A stretch of DNA of 64,000 nucleotides, taken from Acidobacteriota bacterium (GTDB lineage Bacteria; Acidobacteriota; Terriglobia; Bryobacterales; Bryobacteraceae). The position numbers were made by a program, and so were the translations under genes. This document shows, one piece after another, positions 46,553-53,949 of this stretch; positions within the stretch are counted from its first letter, which is position 1; each line of letters starts with the position of its first letter. The stretch covers positions 219,277 through 283,276 of the forward strand of contig JACPNQ010000015.1 in NCBI GenBank assembly GCA_016185425.1. The letters run 5' to 3'. The notes under the pieces were generated by a model. It was not told the origin of the DNA. It was given only the letters and a program-made list of their open reading frames with translations, and ran no database searches.

Positions 46553-47236
46553 TCAGACGAGTGCGGTGATTGCGTAGAAAGCGGCAAGAGAGAGCGTGAG
46601 TTGCATGGCCCGGACGCGGCGCGGCCGGAAGTACCAACGTTCCTGGGCGCTAACCGCGAAGCCTCCCGCCATGGCGACGAGGGCGTGGCCGGAGAGTGCG
46701 CAGGCGATCATCAGAGGCCAGCAACTGGCAAGACAGGAGACGCCAATGGCGGAGCCAAAACGCAACGCGTCGCGGTTGGCCCGCCAACCCTCCGGTGCCA
46801 ATGGGAAGCGGCGGTGACAGGCCACTTCCGCGCGCCGGCGAAGGGATGTGCGGAGCCAGAATGCGGCCAGCACGAACGCGGCCGCCGTGGAGAGCCCATG
46901 ATGTGCCCAGTCGAATCTCCGCAACACAGAGACCATGACTCCGAGGACGAGCCAAGGAGCGAGATATCCGGTCAGAAAAAGGGCGATGGCGCGATGGCGG
47001 CGGGACCAGAGACTGAATTCAGCAACATGGCGGACGGTGTCGAGGACGAAGGGGAACATCATCGCAACCACCATCAGCAGCCAGTATTGGAGCTCCTCGC
47101 CGATGGTGAGGCGATGCGCGTGCCGCCAGGTGTGAGCCAGCATGGCGGCCCAGGCGGCCCCGCTTACGGCAACCGTCCAGAACTCCGGATGCGGCCAGAA
47201 GAACTGCTCGCGCGGCGCTGCGAAAAGGCTGCTCAT
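46553..47236 (-). CDS. DUF2182 integral membrane protein
   Basis: This 227-residue protein has about seven hydrophobic helices. Family marks are WLLMVVAMMFPFVLDTVRHV and GVSCLASCWPLMIACALSGH, the metal-binding-type Met and Cys clusters of DUF2182 (a predicted metal-binding membrane family). The start at 47236 (MSSLFAAPREQFFWPHPEFW) overlaps the stop of the preceding gene in an ATGA, indicating co-translation. It is the last gene of the tyrosinase operon. A role in copper supply to the tyrosinase or in membrane metal handling is an inference from position and the Met/Cys motifs. Confidence 0.85.
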   Translation of the reverse strand: MSSLFAAPREQFFWPHPEFWTVAVSGAAWAAMLAHTWRHAHRLTIGEELQYWLLMVVAMMFPFVLDTVRHVAEFSLWSRRHRAIALFLTGYLAPWLVLGVMVSVLRRFDWAHHGLSTAAAFVLAAFWLRTSLRRRAEVACHRRFPLAPEGWRANRDALRFGSAIGVSCLASCWPLMIACALSGHALVAMAGGFAVSAQERWYFRPRRVRAMQLTLSLAAFYAITALV

Positions 47237-47820
47237 CCGATAACCAGGCTGACCCGGCCGACACGGAGCTTTGCTGGCACGTCCCAGGAAGGGTCGGGGA
47301 CGAAGGTGACGCGGAGGGATTTGCCATCCCACTCCTTAGCGGCGGTAAGGCTGTTGAGTAATGCTGTGATCTCGATTTGCGTGCCGAGGCCGTCGCCAGG
47401 ATGATTGCCGTCGCCGCGGCTGGCTTCGTAGAGTCCGAAAGTCGGGGTGAAGCCAACTTTCAGACCGGGGTGTTTTGCAGGATCGGCGCCGGGTGGAACG
47501 TTGATATATACGTCGTAGGAGGGTGCGTCGGTTTCTGTGGTGAGATTCTCGATCCGCAGAAAGAGTCGCCGGGGGACCGAGGCGGGGGTTTTAAGAGCCG
47601 GGCCGGATGGGGGATGGACAGTGAACTCAATATGGGCCGTGGCGAGGCCAAGCTCGAATGGGGCACTGGTAGCGCCAACGGTTTCGGGAATGATCTGCAT
47701 GGGCGGCGTTTGCATCTTTTTGTCCTTTGCCCCTTGTGGGGGCTGGCAAGCCAGAAATGGAGTGTTCGCGATGACGGCGAGTAGAAGTGCGAGGCGCTTA
47801 TGGCGTGGGCTCATCGTCAT
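47233..47820 (-). CDS. Exported protein similar to the C-terminal domain of polyphenol oxidases
   Basis: This 195-residue protein has a hydrophobic N-terminus (LALLLAVIANTPFLACQPP, a possible lipoprotein signal, atypical lipobox) and a beta-rich domain: RRLFLRIENLTTETDAPSYD, VYINVPPGADPAKHPG, FGLYEASRGDGNHPGDGLGT, and VTFVPDPSWDVPAKLRVGRVS. This order resembles the C-terminal shielding/PPO1_KFDV-type domain that covers the active site of plant-type polyphenol oxidases. Here it is a separate gene, starting inside the tyrosinase's last codons (22-base overlap) and ending in ATGA with DUF2182. A role as removable cap or copper chaperone for the tyrosinase is inferred. Confidence 0.72.
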   Translation of the reverse strand: MTMSPRHKRLALLLAVIANTPFLACQPPQGAKDKKMQTPPMQIIPETVGATSAPFELGLATAHIEFTVHPPSGPALKTPASVPRRLFLRIENLTTETDAPSYDVYINVPPGADPAKHPGLKVGFTPTFGLYEASRGDGNHPGDGLGTQIEITALLNSLTAAKEWDGKSLRVTFVPDPSWDVPAKLRVGRVSLVIG

Positions 47821-48856
47821 AGATATATGCCAGTGGGGCCGGTTTCGTGTCGATGACTTCCGGCGATTTCATGTCGATGGCGGCGCCGGTGGAGTCATGG
47901 AAGGAGAAGACCTCGCCGGTCCAGGCGCTATCTTTCGTTTCGGTGTTTCCCTTGCGCTGCCAGGCGCGCCAAAGACGGTCGATGTTGCAATGGTGGAGCC
48001 AGAAAATGGGGTCGAGGGGAGCGGTGACAGGGCTATTCATGAACCCGGGGCGCGAGGAACGGGCCGGGGAACTGGGGAAAGCGGGGTCTGGCCGGGAGGG
48101 CCCGGCGATCGAGCCGTGCATGCCGTTGTGCGGAGAGACCTCGACAGTGCCGCCGGGGCCGGTAATGGGGTGATTGCGGGCCTTCGGACCGCCGAAACCG
48201 CGGCTGGCGCCCACGGGCTCGAAACTGGATTCGTTGAGGCTATTGAGGGCGGCGTCCCGGCGCGTGGCGTCGGCGAAGTCGGTACCGGCGTTAGCGTTTG
48301 GACTGCGCTGGGTGATGAACAACGGATTGGGCGTTCCATCGGGCATTTTGTCCAGGCGGAATGGCTCGGGAAGGTGGCCGTCCGCGTCGGAAAGAGCGTA
48401 ATTCCAGTAAGGCAGCGCCCAGTCCGCAGGGCCTTTCAGCTTGGTGACGTGACTGATGATGATCTTTTCGAAGTGATGGAGATACATGCGGTGCCAGGAG
48501 AGGAAGAACCACGATGTGTGCTGGCACTGGCGCCAGAACTTATCCTGGTCGGCGGTAGAGGGGACGGCCTCGTGTTGGACAGCGTTGGGATCGATATCGC
48601 GGCGGCGGGCGAAGGCATCGTCGGCCTCTTTGCCGCCGCTCCCCCGTGCAGGCAGGGCTGGATAGTCGTGGATTGCGGACTGGTATCGCCAACTAAGGGG
48701 GTTGTTGAGGTCCAACTTCTGCATTTCGAGGATCGCCTTGGCGTAGAACTCAATAATCGGATCCTTGAAAGTCATCTTGTTGACTAGCTTGCGGACTCGG
48801 ATAGGCGGCGCGACCGCGGGCCGGCTTACCGTCGTAGGTCGTTTAGTGGGAAACAT
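47798..48856 (-). CDS. Tyrosinase (type 3 copper) catalytic domain
   Basis: This 352-residue protein is a tyrosinase-family enzyme oxidising phenols or catechols at a binuclear copper site. CuA ligands lie in RYQSAIHDYPALP, QCQHTSWFFLSWHRMYLHHF, with PYWNYALSDADG following; CuB ligands lie in VEVSPHNGMHGSI and LDPIFWLHHCNIDRLWRAWQ. It ends shortly after the CuB helix and lacks the C-terminal domain usual in polyphenol oxidases, which is encoded by the next gene. No clear signal peptide is present, so export may depend on a partner as in Streptomyces MelC1/MelC2-like systems. AAGG lies about 10 bases before the ATG. Confidence 0.92.
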   Translation of the reverse strand: MFPTKRPTTVSRPAVAPPIRVRKLVNKMTFKDPIIEFYAKAILEMQKLDLNNPLSWRYQSAIHDYPALPARGSGGKEADDAFARRRDIDPNAVQHEAVPSTADQDKFWRQCQHTSWFFLSWHRMYLHHFEKIIISHVTKLKGPADWALPYWNYALSDADGHLPEPFRLDKMPDGTPNPLFITQRSPNANAGTDFADATRRDAALNSLNESSFEPVGASRGFGGPKARNHPITGPGGTVEVSPHNGMHGSIAGPSRPDPAFPSSPARSSRPGFMNSPVTAPLDPIFWLHHCNIDRLWRAWQRKGNTETKDSAWTGEVFSFHDSTGAAIDMKSPEVIDTKPAPLAYIYDDEPTP

Positions 48857-48871
48857 TCCGGCTGAGCCTTG

Positions 48872-50431
48872 TTATCGGGATGAGGACGGCTGATTCTTGA
48901 GGACGGGGTCACAGGAATCGTGGACTTTCTTGATGGCACTTACTGTCGGGGGATTCAGGGTGCCGTCGATTTCAATGTCGGGGAAGCGCTCCTTGTAATC
49001 GAACTGGAAAGACCGGATATTATCCTCGTCCTCAGTACTTAGGACATAGCCGAGGTTTTTCAGGCGAAGGAGAGACTCTTCGTCCGGCAGGTCAATGAAA
49101 ACGTCGAGTTCGAATTCGAAAGGCTCGGCGGGGGCGGGAGTATCGGGGCCGTCGGACGGCTTGGGGCGGCTCCATTTGACGTTCACGGTGGCCGGGAGTT
49201 TGACGTCGCGGAGAGTGAGGAAGGCGTCGTCGATCTTGGCGTTGTTGTCCTTGGTCTGATTCGCCGCTTGATTCGACGGCGAAGGCGGTGCGCCGGACGC
49301 GCGCATGAATTTGGGGGATTTACCGCTTTCGGTGACGAGGCAAGGGGCAAACGGAAGTGGCTTTGCGAAGCGGTCGAAGACGCGGATGCGGACGGTCTGC
49401 ATCGTCTGCACTCCTTCGCATGGCGATTCGACGACGAGGCGGTGGTAGAAGCGGCAAGCGAACGTGTCCTTGGTGTCCTTGAATTCGCGGCGGACCTCTT
49501 GGGCGTTGCGGCGCTTTTCGCCATCAGACCAGAAGCGCTTGCGGCATGCTTCGACGCCTTCGCGGGTGCGGGGGCACGGCCATTTGGCGGGAGGTACGAC
49601 CGTGCCGGGGCGGAAAAGCAGGACCATCACACGGCGATTGACCGCGTTGTCCGCATCGCGATCGCCTTTGTTTTCGGGCTTGCTGAACTTGGCGGCTTCC
49701 TCCTTCGAAAAGACCATGACGGGATTGAATTCGCTGCAGCCCTGGATGTCGCCTTTGCCTTGGGGGTCGGCGCCCTTGGAGAGGAACTCGGCCTTGGTCA
49801 TGACTTCGGGGCAGAGGAAGTCCATGTAGGCGCGAAAGAGTTTGGCGCGGGTCTTGCTGCCGGGGCTGCCATCGACGTTGAGGCCGTTTTTGGACTGGAA
49901 CTGTTCGACGGCGGATTTGGTTCGGCTGTTCATCGAGCCGGTCTGGGGACCGGGATCCAAACCGATGGCCGTGAGCATTTGCTGGATCGACGCAGTGCCC
50001 CAGCCCTCCGACGCGCCGGCGGACGTGTAGAGACTTTCCCAGCGATCGGTGTCGCGAATGAGAACGGCGTAAACCGACTCGGCGCGATGACCGCTGAGTG
50101 TTTTGTTGAACGCGTCGTCGCCGGTGGGGTCGGCATGGCCAAAGACGGAGAACGGAGCGCCGGGATGGGATTTCCGGAGGTCCATCAACTCGACGAACTC
50201 GCCGCGGGTTTCCGGGAGGACGAACGAGGAGGCGAAGGCGAAGCGGACGTCGTTGAGCTTCCAGCAGGCGACGGGGATCAGTTCCATCCGGAACGTATTC
50301 TTGCCTTTTCCGGCAACGGAGGGCGAGACCAGGAGGGGCAGTTCCTCAGGCTCGAAATGAGTTGCGGTTATTCCGCCGGCACTATTACCGGCGCCCGCAT
50401 TTCCGCCACTATCGGCGCCGGATGGGGGCAC
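48872..50431 (-). CDS. OmpA-like protein with inserted and C-terminal peptidoglycan-binding domains
   Basis: This protein (about 519 residues from a GTG at 50431; the same frame stays open to 50656 through a MauG remnant) has an OmpA-like domain starting KLNDVRFAFASSFVLPETRG and FSVFGHADPTGDDAFNKTLS, interrupted by a PG_binding_1 domain (IQQMLTAIGLDPG, RTKSAVEQFQSKNGLNVDGS) and closing with DADNAVNRRVMVLLFRPGTV. A Cys-rich unit follows (PCPRTREGVEACRKRFWSDG), then a second PG-binding domain at the end (LLRLKNLGYVLS, FPDIEIDGTL). I know this combination from proteins near contractile-injection genes in myxobacteria, but none are here. Located between lysyl oxidase and tyrosinase genes, 15 bases before the latter. 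Confidence 0.7.
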   Translation of the reverse strand: MPPSGADSGGNAGAGNSAGGITATHFEPEELPLLVSPSVAGKGKNTFRMELIPVACWKLNDVRFAFASSFVLPETRGEFVELMDLRKSHPGAPFSVFGHADPTGDDAFNKTLSGHRAESVYAVLIRDTDRWESLYTSAGASEGWGTASIQQMLTAIGLDPGPQTGSMNSRTKSAVEQFQSKNGLNVDGSPGSKTRAKLFRAYMDFLCPEVMTKAEFLSKGADPQGKGDIQGCSEFNPVMVFSKEEAAKFSKPENKGDRDADNAVNRRVMVLLFRPGTVVPPAKWPCPRTREGVEACRKRFWSDGEKRRNAQEVRREFKDTKDTFACRFYHRLVVESPCEGVQTMQTVRIRVFDRFAKPLPFAPCLVTESGKSPKFMRASGAPPSPSNQAANQTKDNNAKIDDAFLTLRDVKLPATVNVKWSRPKPSDGPDTPAPAEPFEFELDVFIDLPDEESLLRLKNLGYVLSTEDEDNIRSFQFDYKERFPDIEIDGTLNPPTVSAIKKVHDSCDPVLKNQPSSSR

Positions 50432-50494
50432 TAGTCCAAACCCTTTCAACGAAAGTTTACAACACCGGGGGACGCGGCCGGAGCCGGCGCTCCT

Positions 50495-50635
50495 CTCATC
50501 CGCCGTCAGATGCAGCAGACGGATCTCGGAATCGAGATCGGGATTCGCCCGCCCGCCACGATCGTAATACTCGACAACATCCTCGAGAGTAGCGAGGCTC
50601 CCATCGTGCATATAGGGAGCGGTTCGGCTGGCAAC
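50495..50635 (-). pseudogene. MauG/cytochrome c peroxidase C-terminal remnant
   Basis: In the frame upstream of the OmpA-like gene, about 47 codons read VASRTAPYMHDGSLATLEDV, VEYYDRGGRANPDLDSEIRL and LHLTADE, a near-perfect match to the end of bacterial di-haem peroxidases (MauG/CcpA type), including the Met of the MHDG haem-ligand motif. The haem CxxCH motifs and the rest of the enzyme are absent, and the usual last helix is replaced by unrelated residues. The frame joins into the next protein without a stop, so a fusion may be made from the GTG at 50656. Confidence 0.72.
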
Positions 50636-50707
50636 AAAATCCAACCAGTTTTGCACCTTGACACCCGATCAAGCTGGGGGGCCCGCAACCACGGAACTCA
50701 CCCCCAC

Positions 50708-51526
50708 TTACTGGTCGATGGGCTCGATGGCGATACTCGGCTCGTCCTTCAAAGGACCCACGGACTGCCGGCCCTTGTGATCGGGAACCGTGACACGTAC
50801 TTCGGCCACGTTGTTCGTGTAATCCGACTCCGCAAACTGATGGCACAGCCCCGTATTGGTGTCGAGCGCGCGGCAGGGTTCCCCGGATGCTTGGGCATAA
50901 GGTGGATTCACCGTGACGCGAAGAATGTAATCGCCCGGCGGCACCTCTGGTTGACCATCTCCGCCATCGAGCACGAAGTATTGCCCGCCGAGCTTCCATA
51001 TGTACGTGTCGGCCCATCCCTTGGAAATTCCTTGATTGCCCGGTATGCCGACGGCGCCGCAAGACGTGTAGGTGCGCGGGTTGTTATTGGGTCCCGGGTA
51101 GGGATTGTACTTCTCCACGTCGATCATGCAGAACCCGCGCTTGGCGGCACGCCAGACGTAGCCTGTATTCGGATCGATGAGCTGATACAACGCATAGTGC
51201 CGGAAGTGGTAGTGCTTGTGGCAATTGGAAAGCTCGAAGAGGCCGTCGTTCACGTGCTGGCTCGGATCCCCGATATTGACATCCGCGAGGCCGATATTGG
51301 GAGTGGAAACGGTAAAGCGCAGCAGCATGTGCTCGCCAGGCGTAACTCCGCCCTCTACAACGCTGCAGAATGTCGCCGGTAAATCTTCAACTCGCGTCAC
51401 CCAGTGCTGCCGCAGCGAACCCTGATCGACGATCAGATCCGGAAGGGGGTCGGACGGCATTGCTGGCGAAGCAAAAAACCACGCACAAACAGAAAGACGT
51501 ATTACTGCGAACAAGATGGATCTCAT
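50708..51526 (-). CDS. Lysyl oxidase-like copper protein
   Basis: This 272-residue exported protein (signal in MRSILFAVIRLSVCAWFFAS) matches the lysyl oxidase family, copper amine oxidases that deaminate lysine side chains using a lysine tyrosylquinone cofactor. The copper site is in LFELSNCHKHYHFRHYALYQ (C-H-x-H-x-H type), with VWRAAKRGFCMIDVEKYNPY nearby providing a candidate cofactor lysine and tyrosine, then PGNQGISKGWADTYIWKLGG, DYILRVTVNPPY and DYTNNVAEVRVTV. The start at 51526 is preferred because the signal peptide begins there. Bacterial members are rare and their targets unknown. It is the first gene of the copper-oxidase operon. Confidence 0.9.
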   Translation of the reverse strand: MRSILFAVIRLSVCAWFFASPAMPSDPLPDLIVDQGSLRQHWVTRVEDLPATFCSVVEGGVTPGEHMLLRFTVSTPNIGLADVNIGDPSQHVNDGLFELSNCHKHYHFRHYALYQLIDPNTGYVWRAAKRGFCMIDVEKYNPYPGPNNNPRTYTSCGAVGIPGNQGISKGWADTYIWKLGGQYFVLDGGDGQPEVPPGDYILRVTVNPPYAQASGEPCRALDTNTGLCHQFAESDYTNNVAEVRVTVPDHKGRQSVGPLKDEPSIAIEPIDQ

Positions 51527-51826
51527 GAACGGCGCCTCCGGCCTCACTATAGCATCCGTACTCGCGAGGAATCATCGCTGCTGCGCTTTCGCAGGCCACG
51601 AAACCGGACCACGTCCACAGAGCGTGGATGGGATATATTGTGGCTGACGCCGTGGCTGTGCCTGGGGAGATCGCCGCGCGAAGGTCCAGCGGGGATGCGC
51701 TCGAGCGTGGTTTCGCTCGAAAAGCTGTGCCGCTAGTGCAGAGTTGCCAGCACAGCCATCGCAATCTATTGGGGAGTAGGGGATCGCGGTGATGTGCAAT
51801 CCCCTGCCGCCCCGCGACGTCGGCCT

Positions 51827-52258
51827 TTACTTCACGTTCAGTTTTTGGCGAGCTTCCGCAAGCGGCGAGCTACGCCCGTACTTCGCTTTGTACCATTGCT
51901 CCTGCCAGTCATTGGCCGGCCGTACGCGTGCGGGTGCGGGTTCCTCGCGGAACGCCGTATTCGCTCTCTCAGCCCTCTGACGGGCCTCTTCCCGCGGGGA
52001 ATTGCTGCCGTACTTCGCTCTGTACCATTGGTCGCTCCAAGTGCTGGCCGGCTTGGCAACTTGCGACGGACGCTCCTCGCGGAATGCTTCGCTCGCCCGT
52101 TCGGCCTTTTGACGGGCTTCTTCCTTCGGGGAATTACTGCCGAACTTTGCCCGATACCATTCGTCGCTCCAGCCATTGCTGGTCGACGCCACCATGAGAC
52201 CGTTCGCTCCCATTGCGAGCGCACTGGTGAATAGAATGCTTTTTACAAGCTTTTTCAT
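51827..52258 (-). CDS. Secreted protein with three 44-residue repeats
   Basis: This 143-residue protein has a signal peptide (KKLVKSILFTSALAMGANGL) and three tandem repeats that begin at W30, W74 and W118: each reads W-S/Q-D/E-E/Q-W-Y-R/K-A-K-F/Y-G-S/R-N/S-S-P and continues EEARQ-K/R-AERA-x-x-AFREE in the first two; the third is shortened. Four fixed Trp/Tyr positions per unit and a charged helix suggest a repeated helix-hairpin that may bind carbohydrate or protein. I do not recognise the family. It lies 300 bases upstream of the lysyl oxidase on the same strand; the gap (51527-51826) shows no gene. Confidence 0.8.
   Translation of the reverse strand: MKKLVKSILFTSALAMGANGLMVASTSNGWSDEWYRAKFGSNSPKEEARQKAERASEAFREERPSQVAKPASTWSDQWYRAKYGSNSPREEARQRAERANTAFREEPAPARVRPANDWQEQWYKAKYGRSSPLAEARQKLNVK
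51830..52171 (-). repeat. 132-base tandem repeats (2.6 copies)
   Basis: The coding repeats of the gene at 51827 follow an exact 44-codon (132-base) period: copies at 52171-52040, 52039-51908 and the partial 51907-51830. Copies 1 and 2 agree closely in protein sequence; copy 3 diverges and is cut short. Duplication by slippage or unequal crossing-over is likely. Confidence 0.88.
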
Positions 52259-52352
52259 GACACTTCTCCTTTTCCAAATTCAAATCTCTGTGGACACCAG
52301 GGAATAGCCGCGTTGGCCAATTCCCAAGACAGGTCTGCTGGAGAAGAGGGAT

Positions 52353-52703
52353 CTAGATCAGAAGAGAGTGGGTCCGCAGAAATAATGGACACTTTGGACC
52401 GGGCGGCGAGCCGTCATCGTTCCAACTGAACTCGAAGCTTGGAAGCGATGCCAACGCCGGACTCGAAACGGCCACCGCCGGACCGAGTTCTTGCAAAAGC
52501 GGAACATGGGCGCCTTCATCGGACGCCAAATACGGCGAACTGGTGAGGCAGACGGAATGCGGGCACTTTTCCGGAATGCCTGGGTTCGAGCAAGGCATAT
52601 CGCCCTGGCTCATCCAACCCATCCATAGCGGACACGCTAGAGCACTCGTCGCCGCCATCCCCACAAGGAGGAGGATCAACAATGCCTTTGCTCCGGCTCT
52701 CAT
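52353..52703 (-). CDS. Small secreted Cys-rich hypothetical protein
   Basis: This 116-residue protein has a strong signal peptide (AKALLILLLVGMAATSALA) ending before CPLWMGWMSQGDMPCSNPGI, then EKCPHSVCLTSSPYL and a less structured C-terminus (SFEFSWNDDGSPPGPKCPLF). Five or six cysteines in the mature part could form disulfides or bind metal; the CPLWM-CSNP-CPHSVC spacing is not one I can name. The start at 52703 is chosen for the signal peptide, though the ribosome binding site is weak. A frame back to 52820 exists without added support. Confidence 0.65.
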   Translation of the reverse strand: MRAGAKALLILLLVGMAATSALACPLWMGWMSQGDMPCSNPGIPEKCPHSVCLTSSPYLASDEGAHVPLLQELGPAVAVSSPALASLPSFEFSWNDDGSPPGPKCPLFLRTHSLLI

Positions 52704-52912
52704 TCTGGCTGTTGGACGTACCAGCTCTCGGTTTGGTTTCACGTTTTTCCCGGTTCGGATTCCAGGTCTTCTACAAGGAGATCCTCCTTGGAACGGAAAA
52801 CAGACGCTTATGACCGTCATTCAATCTTTCGATTTGGCCGCGGATACCGTCACCGATATACTCAACCCGTGCGCTCAGGTATCCCCGCACGTGGTCGATG
52901 TTGGAGGGTCGG

Positions 52913-53413
52913 ATGACCCTGCGCCGGGGATTGTGTACGAGTTTGGCTCTCTTCGCGTTTGCTCCGGCGTTCGCCCAAACGCTAGCGCGGGAAGAGGCGC
53001 TCGCCGTGTCATCGGCGGTATCGACAGTAACCCCTTCCAGCGCAGGCGCCATCACGGCTCAGGCTGTCGAGCGGTTCGTTGACGAGCGGCTCGCCGTTTG
53101 GCAAAAGTGCCTCAGTCTCGACGATTGGAAGATCTCCATCGTCATGGCTCGCCGCAATGCGTTAAAGCCCAACACGCGAGGCCAGATTAAGTGGGATAAG
53201 CACAAGAAGAGCGCCGTCATCGCGATTCTCGATGCATTGGACTACGAGTTGCCGGTTCCGGAAATGTTCGCCGACATGGAAGTTACGATAGTCCACGAGC
53301 TGGTTCATCTCGAGCTCGCCTCGCTACCGCGCCGCGAAGCAAGCCGGAGCAGCGAGGAACACGCCGTCAACCGAATCACGGAAGCGCTCTTGCGGCTCAA
53401 TCGCCAGAAGTAG
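52913..53413 (+). CDS. Secreted HExxH-type putative metallopeptidase
   Basis: This 166-residue protein has a signal peptide (LRRGLCTSLALFAFAPAFAQ) and a C-terminal zinc motif, VHELVHLELASLP, with a possible third ligand in SEEHAVNRITEALLRL. The preceding part (ERLAVWQKCLSLDDWKISIV, SAVIAILDALDYELPVPEMF) is helical-beta mixed as in minigluzincin-like folds. The start at 52913 has GGAGG six bases upstream. A small secreted peptidase is plausible, but activity is not certain from the motif alone. Divergent from the small Cys-rich gene. Confidence 0.75.
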   Translation: MTLRRGLCTSLALFAFAPAFAQTLAREEALAVSSAVSTVTPSSAGAITAQAVERFVDERLAVWQKCLSLDDWKISIVMARRNALKPNTRGQIKWDKHKKSAVIAILDALDYELPVPEMFADMEVTIVHELVHLELASLPRREASRSSEEHAVNRITEALLRLNRQK

Positions 53414-53949
53414 CCTGCCGCCATTTCGGCGATCCCGGCGAGATTCAATCCCCCGACCAACACGGCCTGCTCCGCTTAAACGGGGGAATGGAGAGTGAAT
53501 ACTCTCTGGTGAGTTTTCCCTTCGGTCCGCGCCGACGGTGACAGTTCCAAATACGCCATCCGTGCTCGACGCCAGCAATCCGTTCACGCCATAGGCAAAC
53601 TGCTATTGCTCCTGCACCTGATTGGTGCTTCTGATCAGGCTCCCATTCGCGTTGTACCTCAGCCGCCCGCCGTCCGCCTTAGGATTGGCGGATCGGAAAG
53701 CTTCCGAGGTTACCGCTCTTACTCCGATGGCGTGGAAGCTCCATCGCCAAGACTAACCGCCAGCCGCGCTACCTCGCAAGCCTGGGGATGGTCGAACGCT
53801 TACCTTCGAGTGAAGATGTCGGGCGCTTCCGGAGGGTGAAAGAGAGAATCGAAAGCTTACTCTTTTCGTTGGGCTGTCCGAGCTCTTCCGCCGGAGCATT
53901 TCAGTAGCGTCGAAGATCGGTGGGAAGCTTTCCCAGCACATGCGCCGAG
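53414..53949. other. Intergenic region with possible repeat-protein remnant
   Basis: No intact gene is supported. On the minus strand (about 53550-53690) broken frames read GGRLRYNANGSLIRSTNQVQ, a TAG, then QFAYGVNGLLASSTDGVFGT, which resembles YD-repeat (RHS-type) wording. The match is short and interrupted by a stop. The rest shows no recognisable coding pattern on either strand. Confidence 0.4.

Noticed and set aside
49268..50434. Plus-strand frame of 388 codons opposite the OmpA-like gene
   Set aside because: Ala/Gly/Glu-rich reading with no domain; the minus strand shows OmpA and peptidoglycan-binding motifs.
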